44,129 nucleotides of DNA from Streptomyces ossamyceticus (GTDB lineage Bacteria; Actinomycetota; Actinomycetes; Streptomycetales; Streptomycetaceae), in contig NZ_LIQX01000022.1 of NCBI RefSeq assembly GCF_001418475.1, positions 1 to 44,129 of the forward strand, written 5' to 3'. How positions within the stretch are numbered: position 1 is the stretch's first letter; each line of letters opens with the position of its first letter. Position numbers and translations under genes: made by a program. Below the pieces are notes generated by a model, which was not told the origin of the DNA, ran no database searches, and saw nothing but the letters and a program-made list of their open reading frames with translations. Below, piece by piece: positions 7,810 through 16,172 of the stretch.

Positions 7810-8479
7810 CGCCACCGCCTCCCCTCGTGGCCCGCGGCCGGGTGGCCTTGCGGGCGGTCTTCTTGGCCGGGGTGGTCTTCCTGGTGGCCGTCTTCTTGGC
7901 GGCGGCCTTCTTCGCCGTGCCCTTGCGCGGGGCGGCGGTCTTCTTCGCGGGGGCCTTCTTGACGGCCCGCGCGGCGCTCTTCCTCGCCGGAGGTTCGGGC
8001 TCCTCGCCCTCGTCGCCGGCCTCGGTGTCGTCCGCGTCGGAGCGGGCGTCAGAGCGCTCCTCGTCGCCCTCGTCTGACGCTTCGGCGCGCTCGTCCTCGT
8101 CCTCGTACGCGTCTTCGTGGGCGTCGTCGTCCTCGTCGCGCTCCGACCGCCCGGGGGCGGCTTCGGAGAGCTGGTCGCGCACCTGGGAGGTGCGGCCGTG
8201 CAGCCGGTCCGCCAGACCTTCGATCTGGCGTTCGACCAGGGCTCCGGTGGCCGCCTTGCCGACTCCGCGCAGATCACCGCGCAGCTGGTCCCCGATCTCC
8301 TTGAACTGCGGATTGTCCAGCAGTTGCCGGGACACCAGGTCCGCGATCGCCCGCGGACCGAGGTTCATCCGCTTGCCCGCCACCATGGTGCCGACCGCGA
8401 AGGCGAGCTTCAGTTTCTTCGTACGTCCGAGGACGTATCCGGCCCCGACAGCGAGGCCCAGTCCCACTCGGTTCATCAT
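7802..8479 (-). CDS. gvpY: GvpY: gas vesicle cluster protein with histone H1-like basic tail
   Basis: The 225-residue product has three zones. The first ~100 residues are helical (GLGLAVGAGYVLGRTKKLKLAF onward). Residues ~105-160 are strongly acidic (Asp/Glu with EDAYEDE). Residues ~165-220 are a Lys/Ala/Thr/Pro-rich basic tail with repeated AKKTA and RKTT units, like bacterial histone H1-like tails. It lies between gvpG and gvpZ, as expected for gvpY of Streptomyces. The ATG overlaps the gvpG stop by 4 bp. The role is unknown; the tail could bind nucleic acid or the acidic tail of GvpZ. Confidence 0.83.
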   Translation of the reverse strand: MMNRVGLGLAVGAGYVLGRTKKLKLAFAVGTMVAGKRMNLGPRAIADLVSRQLLDNPQFKEIGDQLRGDLRGVGKAATGALVERQIEGLADRLHGRTSQVRDQLSEAAPGRSERDEDDDAHEDAYEDEDERAEASDEGDEERSDARSDADDTEAGDEGEEPEPPARKSAARAVKKAPAKKTAAPRKGTAKKAAAKKTATRKTTPAKKTARKATRPRATRGGGGDD

Positions 8480-8736
8480 GTCGTCCCGTCGCCATTTCCC
8501 GTGCTCCTGCGCGCGCTGATCTCCAGCCGCTCCAGAAGCTCGTCCTCCAAGCGGTCGAACTCCTCCTCATCGATCTCGCCCGCGTCGAGCCGCTGCTCGA
8601 GGCGGGCGAGTTCGGCGCGGACGGCCGCCGGGTCGTAGTACTGGCGCTCGGCCTCGGCCAGCACCTGTCTCACCGCCCAGAGGCTGCCGCGCACCGGTGC
8701 GAACGGCAGCAGCAGCACCTCGGTGATCAGACCCAT
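8476..8736 (-). CDS. gvpG: Gas vesicle protein GvpG
   Basis: This 86-residue protein begins MGLITEVLLLPFAPVRGSLW, the usual GvpG opening. It continues as a charged helical hairpin (LARLEQRLDAGEIDEEEFDRLEDELLERL). GvpG is a small accessory protein of gas vesicle formation. GAAGGAGG precedes the ATG. There is a 43-bp gap after gvpF, the only sizeable gap between gvpA and gvpK. Confidence 0.92.
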   Translation of the reverse strand: MGLITEVLLLPFAPVRGSLWAVRQVLAEAERQYYDPAAVRAELARLEQRLDAGEIDEEEFDRLEDELLERLEISARRSTGNGDGTT

Positions 8737-8779
8737 GCACTCGCCTCCTTCGACCTCGTGCGCCGTACGCGCGGCGCGA

Positions 8780-9535
8780 TCAGTGCGCTGCCTCCGCCTC
8801 CGCGTGCTGGGCGGGGCCCGGCTCGACGAAGCTGTACGGCGGCAGCGGACCGTTGACCCGCAGTTCGATGTGCGGATGGCTCTTGCGGAACTGCTCCACG
8901 GCGGCGAGGAACACCTCGGCCGACCGCCGGTCGACCAGGTACGAGACGTTGGCCAGCCAGCCGGTGGACTCGGGGCCCACGCTGACGGCGGTCGCGGCGG
9001 CCTCCAGCGCCCGCTGGAGCTCCGCCCCGTCCTCGGCCTCCCGGTGCTGCACCGCGGCGGCGACCATCTCGCCGAGCCGCAGCCGGTCCTCGTAGGTGCC
9101 GCCGTCGGCCTTGCGATTGGTCTCCGCCAGCGCCCGCAGCTCGGCGTTCTCGCTCATCACGCGGTGCAGCACGCCCTGCTCGTCGTGGCTGGCCTTGACG
9201 TTGTACTCGACCTTGCCGTCGAGGGCTCCCAGCCGCTCCCGGTAGTGCTCGGCACGCTCGGCGAGCACCGCGGTGACGGCCGTGTCGTCCTGGGCGACGC
9301 TGCCGAACCGCATGGGCAGCACGGAGCCGCCGCCGCCCGCCTCGCTCAGCACGTTCTGGTGGGCGAGCAGGTCCTTGCGCTTGGGGCGCAGCCCCTCGGG
9401 GGCGTCGCTGACGATCGCCGCCAGGTCGCCCTCCTTCAGGATGCGCACGGGGCGCGGCGGGTCGCCGACCCCGCCCATGCCGTCGGGGAGAGCGGTGTGC
9501 GAGCCGGCCGTGATGCCGTAGACGTACGTGCTCAC
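8780..9535 (-). CDS. gvpF: Gas vesicle protein GvpF (GvpL/GvpF family)
   Basis: The 251-residue protein opens with STYVYGITAGSH and has LKEGDLAAIVSDAPEGLR and VLPMRFGSVA, matching the GvpF/GvpL family. It is thought to bind GvpA at the start of vesicle assembly. The GTG start overlaps the gvpA stop by 4 bp. The position directly after gvpA identifies it as GvpF, with the second paralogue (gvpL) further downstream. Confidence 0.93.
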   Translation of the reverse strand: MSTYVYGITAGSHTALPDGMGGVGDPPRPVRILKEGDLAAIVSDAPEGLRPKRKDLLAHQNVLSEAGGGGSVLPMRFGSVAQDDTAVTAVLAERAEHYRERLGALDGKVEYNVKASHDEQGVLHRVMSENAELRALAETNRKADGGTYEDRLRLGEMVAAAVQHREAEDGAELQRALEAAATAVSVGPESTGWLANVSYLVDRRSAEVFLAAVEQFRKSHPHIELRVNGPLPPYSFVEPGPAQHAEAEAAH

Positions 9536-9957
9536 TCCTGTTCCTCCCTCTTGCGCGAGCTGGTGGTCTTGCGGGCCCGGGGTCGCGATTCGGTCTGGCC
9601 GTCGTCGCGGGCCTGCTTGAAGGCATCGGAGATCGTCTCGGCGGCGCCGGACAGCGCCCCCTTCGACTTGCCGCGCGCGCCGGACTCGGTGATCTCACCG
9701 ACGAGGTCCGGCAGGCCGGGGTCCTTGCGCGGCCCGGCCTCCAGGTCGAGCCGGTTGCACGCCTCGGCGAAGCGCAGATACGTGTCGACGCTCGCGACGA
9801 CGACCCGTACGTCGATCTTCAGAATCTCGATGCCCACGAGGGAGACCCGTACGAAGGCGTCGATGACCAGTCCTCGGTCGAGGACCAGTTCCAGGACGTC
9901 GTAGAGACCGCTGCTGCCGCCTCCACCGCCGGACTGCTGTGCCGGGACTACGGTCAT
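9532..9957 (-). CDS. gvpA: Major gas vesicle structural protein GvpA
   Basis: The 141-residue protein contains the conserved GvpA core at about residues 17-70: LYDVLELVLDRGLVIDAFVR, then LVGIEILKIDVRVVVASVDTYLRFAEA. In the family these segments form the amphipathic helix and beta hairpin of the vesicle shell. A Gly-rich N-terminus (QQSGGGGGSSG) and a ~70-residue Lys/Arg/Glu-rich tail make it longer than cyanobacterial GvpA (about 70 residues), as is usual in actinomycetes. AAGGAGG lies 11 nt before the ATG. The 93-bp gap from gvpO contains short GGTGTCTGGTGA-like repeats. Confidence 0.92.
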   Translation of the reverse strand: MTVVPAQQSGGGGGSSGLYDVLELVLDRGLVIDAFVRVSLVGIEILKIDVRVVVASVDTYLRFAEACNRLDLEAGPRKDPGLPDLVGEITESGARGKSKGALSGAAETISDAFKQARDDGQTESRPRARKTTSSRKREEQE

Positions 9958-10050
9958 GCCGGCTGTTCCTCCTTGTCTGGGGATGCTGATGTCTGGTGAC
10001 GCCGGTGTCTGGTGATACCGGTGTCCGGGATGCCGGTGCCGGACGACGGC

Positions 10051-10467
10051 CTAGCGGCCGCCGGAACGACGTGGGTCGGCCCTCCCGCGTTCGTAGCGGC
10101 GGACGCGCCGGTAACCGGTGAGCTCACCGTCCGCGTCGAGCTCCACCTGGTAGCTCGCGAGCAGGCTCATCGTGTCGGGGACCCGGGCCATCTCCAGGAC
10201 CTCGACCTCCAACGTCCAGCCGTCCTCGGTCTGTTCGAAGGACGACACGGACTCGGGCGCCATGCCGGTCAGCTCCGCGAGCTGGGTCCGCGCGTGGCGC
10301 AGTACCTGCATGGGGGTGGGACGGCTCTCGGCCGCCTCGCCCCGGGAGGGCTCGGACGACTCACGCCCCTCCTGAGGTTCGTCCGTTTCCCGTGATGTCT
10401 GGTTCTTCTGCGATGTCTGACTTTTCTGTGAACGCTGCGTCTTGGATGTGCTGGATGTGTTCGACAT
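10051..10467 (-). CDS. gvpO: Gas vesicle protein GvpO
   Basis: The C-terminal ~80 residues match GvpO: a helix with QLAELTGM, then alternating strands (GWTLEVEVLEMARVPDTM, LLASYQVELDADGELTGYRR). The first ~55 residues are a low-complexity Ser/Thr/Gln/Lys region (SNTSSTSKTQRSQKSQ). GvpO is the first gene of the cluster in actinomycetes and is considered an accessory or regulatory gas vesicle protein. The frame is open to 10533, but the ATG at 10467 has GAGGTG at good spacing, so I use it (138 aa). The ligD-type gene ends 62 bp upstream on the same strand. Confidence 0.88.
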   Translation of the reverse strand: MSNTSSTSKTQRSQKSQTSQKNQTSRETDEPQEGRESSEPSRGEAAESRPTPMQVLRHARTQLAELTGMAPESVSSFEQTEDGWTLEVEVLEMARVPDTMSLLASYQVELDADGELTGYRRVRRYERGRADPRRSGGR

Positions 10468-10529
10468 GGCCACCTCGAACACCGAGTGGCCCCCCGGCCG
10501 TTGACCAAACCTTCCGGGTGCGTACGGTC

Positions 10530-11468
10530 TCAACCGCGCAGCGTGCCGAGCCGCCGTCGGACCGGTCCGAGGGCGCGGGCCCGGCGCATCACCCCGGCCC
10601 AGGGGTCGGTGCGGGCCTGGTCGACGGCGTCCGCGATCGTCCAGCGGCGCGCGTCGACGGCGGGGTCGTCGAGCTGCTCCCAGGTGATCGGTGTGGCGAC
10701 GGGGGCACCGGGACGGGCCCGTACGGTGAAGGGGGCGACCGCGGTCTGGGCGTAGGCGTTGCGCTGGATGTCGAGGTAGAGGCGCCCTCCCCTCTCCTTC
10801 TTGCGGACGGCGGTGGTGAGCCGCTCGGGATGGGCGCGGACCAATTCCTCGGCGATCTCCCGGGCGACGTCGCGCACCGCGTCGAAGTCGTCGTGCCCGT
10901 TCACCGGCACGACGACGTGCAGGCCCTTGGAGCCGGTGGTCATCGGCGCCGACGGCAGCCCCAGCTCGTCGAGCAGCTCCTTGACGTCGTGGGCCGCTCG
11001 GCGGACCTGGTCGAAGTCGTCCTCGGCCGGGTCGAGGTCGAGGACCATCCGGTCGGGCCGGTCGATCCGGCCGGTCCGGGAGAGCCAGCGGTGCAGGGTG
11101 ACGCAGGCCTGATCGGCGAGGTGGACGAGGGTGGCGGTGTCGTCGCAGACCGCGTGGACGACCGTGCCGCCCTCCTTGGCCACCTCCACCCGCTCGATCC
11201 AGTCGGGATAGTGGTCGGGGGTGTTCTTCTGCATGAAGGTGGGGCCGCCGAGCCCGTCGGGGTGCCGCTCCAGCATCAGCGGGCGCCCGCGCAGATGCGG
11301 CAGCATGAACGGGGCGACGGCCCGGTAGTACGCCACGAGGTCGCCCTTGGTGTACTCCGTGCCGCCGCCGCGTCCCTGCCCATCGCCGTCCGCGGGGAAG
11401 AGCACCTTGTCGGGGCGGTGGATCTCCACCGCGCGCCGGCCGACCCGCAGGGTGCGTGCGGACCCCAT
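10530..11468 (-). CDS. LigD-type polymerase domain protein (non-homologous end joining)
   Basis: The ~312-residue protein is the stand-alone polymerase/primase domain found in bacterial LigD. Its catalytic motif DLDPAED, the TTGSKGLHVVVPV segment and DIQRNAYAQT are all present. In double-strand break repair these enzymes fill or extend ends with ribonucleotides, together with Ku and a ligase, neither of which is seen here. A TTG at 11474 would add two residues, but GAGGAG sits directly against it and 6 nt before the ATG at 11468, so the ATG is preferred. It lies 42 bp after the transketolase stop, likely in the same transcript. Confidence 0.92.
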   Translation of the reverse strand: MGSARTLRVGRRAVEIHRPDKVLFPADGDGQGRGGGTEYTKGDLVAYYRAVAPFMLPHLRGRPLMLERHPDGLGGPTFMQKNTPDHYPDWIERVEVAKEGGTVVHAVCDDTATLVHLADQACVTLHRWLSRTGRIDRPDRMVLDLDPAEDDFDQVRRAAHDVKELLDELGLPSAPMTTGSKGLHVVVPVNGHDDFDAVRDVAREIAEELVRAHPERLTTAVRKKERGGRLYLDIQRNAYAQTAVAPFTVRARPGAPVATPITWEQLDDPAVDARRWTIADAVDQARTDPWAGVMRRARALGPVRRRLGTLRG

Positions 11469-11510
11469 GGTCAACTCCTCACTCCGGACGGACCGTTCCC
11501 GCCGCGCCGG

Positions 11511-13358
11511 TCAGGGCGCGATCGCGTGCTCCACCAGGAGGCGGCCGGCCGCCGCGATCGCCTCCGCGTCGATGCCCGCCTCGTGCAGCTGCTCCTCGGG
11601 GGAGGCGGAGCCCGGCATGTCCCGCACCGCGAGGCGCACCAGGCGGGGCACCGGCCGCCCGTCGGCGAAGGCCTCCAGGACCGCGTCGCCGAGGCCGCCT
11701 TCCGCATGGTGGTCCTCGACGGTGAGGAGGCAGCCGGTGCGCTCCGCGGCCTCCCGCAGGGTGCGGCGGTCGACGGGCTTGACCGAGTAGAGGTCGATCA
11801 CCCGGATCGGGATGCCCTCGCGGCCCAGCGCGTCGGCGGCCTTCAGCGCCTCGTGGACGGTGATCCCGGCGGCGACGACGGTCAGCCGGTCGTCGTCCGA
11901 GGCACGCAGCACCTTGCTGCCGCCCACGGGGAAGTCCTCGGTCGGGCTGTAGACGACGGGGGTGTCGCCCCTGGACGTGCGCAGATAGCGGACGCCTTCG
12001 AGGTCGGCCATGGTGCCGACGAGCTTGGCGGTCTGGTTGGCGTCGCACGGGTACAGCACGGTCGAGCCGTGCACGGCACGCATCATCGCCAGGTCCTCCA
12101 ACCCCATCTGCGAGGGCCCGTCCCGGCCGATCGCGACCCCGGCGTGCGAGCCGGCGAGATTGATGCCGGCCCCGCTGATGGAGGCCATGCGGACGAAGTC
12201 GTGGGCGCGGGTGAAGAACGCGGCGAACGTCGAGGCGAACGGCACCCAGCCGCGCGACGCGAGCCCCACCGACGTGGCCACGAGTTGCTGTTCGGCGATG
12301 TAGCACTCGAAGAACCGGTCGGGGTGTTCCTTGGCGAAGAACTCGGTACGGGTGGAGTCGCCGACCTCGCCGTCCAGGGCGACGACGTCGCCGCGGGCGC
12401 CGCCCAGCGCGGCGAGCGCCTGCCCGAAGGCGTCGCGGGTGGCCACCTCGTCGCCGATGTCGTACCGGGGCAGCTCCAGGTGCCCGGTCCGTACGGCGTG
12501 CAGCATCCGCGCGGCGGGCGGTTCGGGCACCTCGACGCGCAGGTCGCGCGGGCCGCCGAGTTCGGCGATCGCCTCGTCGGCGTCCTTGAGGGGCTTGCCG
12601 TGCAGCCCTTCGCGGTCCTGGACGGCCTCGACGCCCTTGCCCTTGAGGGTGCGGGCGAGGATCACGGTGGGCTGGCCCTTGGTGGACGCGGCCTCGCCGT
12701 AGGCGCGGTCGACGGCGTCCACGTCATGGCCGTCGATCTCGATCGTGTGCCAGCCGAAGGCGGCGAAGCGGCGGGCGTAGGCGTCCAGGTCGTGCCCGTG
12801 CCGGGTGGGGCCGCGCTGGCCGAGCCGGTTGACGTCGACGATCGCGGTCAGGTTGTCGAGGTGCTCGTACGCGGCGTGCTCGGCGGCCTCCCAGACGGAT
12901 CCCTCGGCGAGTTCGCTGTCCCCGCACATCACCCAGACCCGGTAGCCGGTGCGGTCCAGCCGCTTCCCGGCGAGGGCGATACCGACGGCCACGGGCAGGC
13001 CCTGGCCGAGGGACCCGGTGGCCGTCTCCACCCAGGGCAGACGGCGCGGCGTGGGGTGCCCTTCGAGGCGGCTGCCCAGCTTGCGGTAGGTCATCAGCTC
13101 CGTCTCGTTGATCGCCCCGACCGCCTTGTACGCCGCGTACAGCAGGGGCGAGGCGTGGCCCTTGGACAGCACGAAGCGGTCGTTGCCGGGGTGCTCGGGC
13201 CGCTCGAAGTCGTAGCGGAAGTGCCGGGCCGTCAGCACCGCCATCAGTTCCGCCGCCGACATCGACGACGTGGGGTGCCCGGACCCGGCCGCCTGTGAGC
13301 AACGAATGCTGTCGACGCGCAACTGCTGGGCCAGCTCGTTCAGTTGACGACTGTTCAT
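11511..13358 (-). CDS. Transketolase (single-chain, ThDP-dependent)
   Basis: The 615-residue protein has the N-terminal ThDP half with GSGHPTSSMS, SKGHASPLLY and CGDSELAEGS...NLTAIVDVN. It then has the pyrimidine-binding half with FFECYIAEQQLV and SHAGVAIGRDGPSQMGLEDL, and a C-terminal domain (RVIDLYSVKPVDRRTL). It moves two-carbon units between sugar phosphates in the pentose phosphate pathway. The length matches the short actinobacterial form rather than the ~690-residue housekeeping enzyme. In the first half the usual GDG is GDS. GGAAGGAG precedes the ATG, which overlaps the stop of the flavoprotein gene by 4 bp. A housekeeping transketolase probably lies elsewhere in the genome (inference). 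Confidence 0.93.
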   Translation of the reverse strand: MNSRQLNELAQQLRVDSIRCSQAAGSGHPTSSMSAAELMAVLTARHFRYDFERPEHPGNDRFVLSKGHASPLLYAAYKAVGAINETELMTYRKLGSRLEGHPTPRRLPWVETATGSLGQGLPVAVGIALAGKRLDRTGYRVWVMCGDSELAEGSVWEAAEHAAYEHLDNLTAIVDVNRLGQRGPTRHGHDLDAYARRFAAFGWHTIEIDGHDVDAVDRAYGEAASTKGQPTVILARTLKGKGVEAVQDREGLHGKPLKDADEAIAELGGPRDLRVEVPEPPAARMLHAVRTGHLELPRYDIGDEVATRDAFGQALAALGGARGDVVALDGEVGDSTRTEFFAKEHPDRFFECYIAEQQLVATSVGLASRGWVPFASTFAAFFTRAHDFVRMASISGAGINLAGSHAGVAIGRDGPSQMGLEDLAMMRAVHGSTVLYPCDANQTAKLVGTMADLEGVRYLRTSRGDTPVVYSPTEDFPVGGSKVLRASDDDRLTVVAAGITVHEALKAADALGREGIPIRVIDLYSVKPVDRRTLREAAERTGCLLTVEDHHAEGGLGDAVLEAFADGRPVPRLVRLAVRDMPGSASPEEQLHEAGIDAEAIAAAGRLLVEHAIAP

Positions 13359-14869
13359 GAGTCTCCTTCCGCACCCGGTGCGGGCGTGTGCGAGGTGTCG
13401 GTCCGCTCCGGCGTACCCCGGCCGCGTGCCGCCCCGGTCGGTTCCGGGGTCTTCTTCCCGGCCGCGCCGTCTCCCGCGGAGGCGGCCTCGCCGGTCCTCC
13501 CGGGGGCGGCCGTGCCCGTGCTCCCGGAGGCGCTCCCGTGTCCGTCCGCCCCTGGCTCCGCGGGGGCGGAGGGTGCCTTCGCCAGTTCCGGGGAGGCCGT
13601 GTCCAGGGGGACCGACCAGGAGCGGACCAGGCCGAGTTGGACGCCCTGGCGGGGCAGGACCGCGTCGAGGAGCCAGTCGGCGGCGACGCGGACGCGGTTG
13701 CCGGGCATGGCGGCCAGGTGGTAGCCGCGGGTGACGACTCCGGCGACGGGACCGGACAGGGGGATGCCGAGGGGGTTGGCGGCGGCCTTGACCCCGCCGA
13801 GGTCCACGACGAAGCCCAGGTCGCTGTGGCGGTACGGCTTCGGCTCGCCGCGGCCCAGGGAGGCGGCCACGTTGAGGGCCGCGACCTTGCCCTGCCGCCA
13901 GGCGTGCTGGGCGGTCATCGGCGTGTACGAGCCGGGCTTGGTCAGATCGGGCACGGCGGCCGCGTCCCCGCAGGCGAACACCTCCGGGCGGCCGGGCACC
14001 TGGAGCGTGGGCTCGACGAGCAGCCGGCCGCGTTCCATGGGCAGCCCGAGCGACTCGGCGAGCGGATCGGGCCGTACGCCCACGCACCACACCAGGGTGC
14101 GGGTGTCGACGAACTCCCCGTCGCTCAGCAGCACTCCGGTGGGTGTCGCCTCCTTCACGGAGGTCCCCATCCGCACGTCGACGCCCCGCTGCCGCAGCAC
14201 CCGGTCGGCGGTGACGGACAGCCTCTCGTCCATCTCCGGCATCACCCGCTCGGCGATGTCGAGCAGCATCCACCGGGGCCGTACACCGTCCCAGCGTGGC
14301 TGCCTGCGCACCAGCTCGTCGGTGAACAGCTGCCCCTGGGCGGCCACTTCGGTGCCGGTGTATCCGGCACCCACCACCACGAAGGTGCAGCGCGAGCGGC
14401 AGGCCTTGGGGTCCTCGGAGCCGGCGGCCAGCTCGACCTGCCGGGTCACGTGGTCGCGCAGGTACAGCGCCTCCGGCAGACCGCGGAAGCCATGGGCGTG
14501 CTCGGCGACACCGGGAATGGGCAGCAGCTTGTTGACGCTGCCGGCGGCGAGCACCAGCCGGTCGTAGGTCAGGGTGCCGACACCGCCCTCGGGGTCGGCG
14601 TAGCGCACGGTGTGTGCGTCGAGGTCGATCTCGTCGGCCTCGCCGAGCACCAGGCGCGTATGGCGCAGGGTGCCGGTGAGGGAGACGGTGACCCTGCGCG
14701 GTTCCAGGATGCCGGCGGCGACCTGGGGGAGCAGGGGCAGATACAGGAAGTAGTCGGTCGGGTTCAGCAGGGTGATGTCGGCCTTGTTCCGGGCCAGCCG
14801 CTCCAGGGTGCGGGCCGTCCGGTAGCCGGCGAAGCCGGCACCGACGATCACGATGCGGGGTCGACTCAC
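13355..14869 (-). CDS. NDH-2-like FAD/NAD(P)-binding pyridine nucleotide-disulfide oxidoreductase
   Basis: The 504-residue flavoprotein begins with the FAD dinucleotide-binding motif IVIVGAGFAGY, has an internal NAD(P)-binding motif (FVVVGAGYTGTEVA) and the second FAD motif VFACGDAAAV. This is the architecture of type II NADH dehydrogenases, which oxidise NADH at the membrane without pumping protons. The last ~75 residues are a low-complexity Ala/Gly/Ser/Pro/Thr tail, unusual for the family. The start is a GTG with GGAGG at good spacing. It is the promoter-proximal gene of a long same-strand run (transketolase, LigD polymerase, gvp genes) and is translationally coupled to the transketolase. 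Confidence 0.9.
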   Translation of the reverse strand: MSRPRIVIVGAGFAGYRTARTLERLARNKADITLLNPTDYFLYLPLLPQVAAGILEPRRVTVSLTGTLRHTRLVLGEADEIDLDAHTVRYADPEGGVGTLTYDRLVLAAGSVNKLLPIPGVAEHAHGFRGLPEALYLRDHVTRQVELAAGSEDPKACRSRCTFVVVGAGYTGTEVAAQGQLFTDELVRRQPRWDGVRPRWMLLDIAERVMPEMDERLSVTADRVLRQRGVDVRMGTSVKEATPTGVLLSDGEFVDTRTLVWCVGVRPDPLAESLGLPMERGRLLVEPTLQVPGRPEVFACGDAAAVPDLTKPGSYTPMTAQHAWRQGKVAALNVAASLGRGEPKPYRHSDLGFVVDLGGVKAAANPLGIPLSGPVAGVVTRGYHLAAMPGNRVRVAADWLLDAVLPRQGVQLGLVRSWSVPLDTASPELAKAPSAPAEPGADGHGSASGSTGTAAPGRTGEAASAGDGAAGKKTPEPTGAARGRGTPERTDTSHTPAPGAEGDS

Positions 14870-14987
14870 GGTTCGCCTCCGGCGGGTCGCGCGTACGGAG
14901 TCCTCGGTCGTGGAGTCCTCGATGGTCCGATCCGGGCGTACGGCCTCGATCTCGGGGCTTGCGGCCCCCGCCGTACGGGCCTATCGC

Positions 14988-15012
14988 GTCCCCCTGGTGG
15001 GGGCGCCCAAAC
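14988..15012 (-). promoter_or_regulatory. Possible SigB-like promoter for the NDH-2 operon
   Basis: On the minus strand GTTT (15012-15009), a 14-nt spacer and GGGGGAC (14994-14988) approximate the Streptomyces SigB consensus GTTT-N14-GGGTA. The -10 is imperfect (GGGGA for GGGTA). It lies about 119 nt before the GTG start at 14869. Confidence 0.35.
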
Positions 15013-15036
15013 CGGCGGGGGCCGCCCGGGCCGTGG

Positions 15037-15059
15037 GTTTCCACCGTGACCTCCGGGTA
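15037..15059 (+). promoter_or_regulatory. SigB-type promoter for the LLM oxidoreductase
   Basis: GTTT (15037-15040), exactly 14 nt, then GGGTA (15055-15059) match the Streptomyces SigB stress promoter consensus. The ATG follows 41 nt after the -10, with GGAGG between. This predicts induction under osmotic or stationary-phase stress. Confidence 0.7.
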
Positions 15060-15100
15060 CCCGGACCGCGACCTGACCGGCACCAGCGGAGGACACCCCC

Positions 15101-16060
15101 ATGCCCGAGTTCGGCTACTTCCTGGCGACCGAGGAGTTCGGTCCCGCTGACCTCATCGAGCAGGCGAGGATGGCCGAGCAGGCCGGATTCGACTGCCTGT
15201 GGATCTCGGACCACTACCACCCGTGGAACGACGAACAGGGCCAGAGCCCGTTCGTGTGGTCGGTGATCGGCGCTCTCTCGGAGGCCGTGTCACTGCCGGT
15301 CGAGACGGCGGTGACCTGCCCGACCGTCCGGATCCACCCGGCGGTGGTGGCGCAGGCCGCGGCGACCAGCGCGGTGATGACCGGGGGCCGGTTCCGGCTC
15401 GGCCTCGGCTCGGGCGAGGCCCTCAACGAGCACATCCTCGGCACTCACTGGCCGCCGGCGAGCGTGCGCCTGGAGATGCTGGAGGAGTCGATCCAGATCA
15501 TGCGGCGCCTGTTCACCGGCGAGGAGGTCACCCACCACGGGCCCCACTACACCGTGGAGAACGCCCGCCTCTACACGGTCCCCGACGAGCCTGTCCCGAT
15601 CGACATCTCCGGGTTCGGACCCAAGGCCGCCGGGCTGGCCGCCCGCGTCGGCGACGGCTTCATCACGATGGGCCCGGACGAGGAGATGGTGACGCAGTAC
15701 CGCAAGGGCGGCGGGGGCGGCAAGCTCGTCAGCGGCGGTACGAAGGTGTGCTGGGGCCAGGACCGCGGGGAGGCCGTCCGTACGGCCCACCGCCTCTGGC
15801 CGAACCAGTATCTGCCCGGCGAGATGGGGCAGATCCTGCCGACGCCCCGCCACTTCGAGCAGCTGGGACCGCTGGTGCCCGAGGAGATGGTCGGCGAGAA
15901 CACGGTGTGCGGCGACGACGTCGACGAGCACGTCCGTGAGCTGCGGACCTTCGTCGAGGCGGGTTTCGACCGCGTGTACGTCGGTCAGATCGGCCCCGAC
16001 CAGCGCGGCTTCTTCGACTTCTACCGGACGAAGGTGCTGCCGCAGCTCCGCCAGGGCTGA
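15101..16060 (+). CDS. LLM-class F420-dependent oxidoreductase
   Basis: The 319-residue protein has a TIM-barrel luciferase-like fold with family features: EFGYFLATEEFGPADLIEQA at the start, FDCLWISDHYHPWNDEQG, TCPTVRIHPAVVAQAAAT, GGRFRLGLGSGEALNEHI and the closing FDRVYVGQIGPDQRGFFDFY. It is close to the F420-dependent glucose-6-phosphate dehydrogenase-like group (TIGR03557 type) of actinobacteria. It uses coenzyme F420; the substrate is not known. GGAGG lies 8-9 nt before the ATG. A SigB-type promoter precedes it and two hairpins follow it. It is divergent from the NDH-2 operon. Confidence 0.92.
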   Translation: MPEFGYFLATEEFGPADLIEQARMAEQAGFDCLWISDHYHPWNDEQGQSPFVWSVIGALSEAVSLPVETAVTCPTVRIHPAVVAQAAATSAVMTGGRFRLGLGSGEALNEHILGTHWPPASVRLEMLEESIQIMRRLFTGEEVTHHGPHYTVENARLYTVPDEPVPIDISGFGPKAAGLAARVGDGFITMGPDEEMVTQYRKGGGGGKLVSGGTKVCWGQDRGEAVRTAHRLWPNQYLPGEMGQILPTPRHFEQLGPLVPEEMVGENTVCGDDVDEHVRELRTFVEAGFDRVYVGQIGPDQRGFFDFYRTKVLPQLRQG

Positions 16061-16081
16061 CGCCGGCGCACCCCCGGTTTC

Positions 16082-16122
16082 TCGGCCCAGATGGTGTCTT
16101 CTCTCCCCATCGTCTGGGCCGA
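16082..16122 (+). terminator. Hairpin downstream of LLM gene
   Basis: TCGGCCCAGATGGTG and CATCGTCTGGGCCGA form a 15-bp stem with two G:U-type mismatches around an 11-nt loop, 21 bp after the stop codon. Confidence 0.65.
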
Positions 16123-16172
16123 GTGCACGAACGTAGGTGTCGAATGTGCTTACGGAAGTCGAGTCCGTGCAC

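Noticed and set aside
10392-13298. 968-residue plus-strand frame antisense to LigD polymerase and transketolase
   Set aside because: It mirrors conserved genes on the other strand, and the peptide has Val/Gly/His-biased composition without any domain.
13359-15083. Upstream extension of the transketolase frame to 1190 residues
   Set aside because: The extension is the shifted shadow of the NDH-2-like gene. The transketolase starts at 13358 with GGAAGGAG and a 4-bp overlap.
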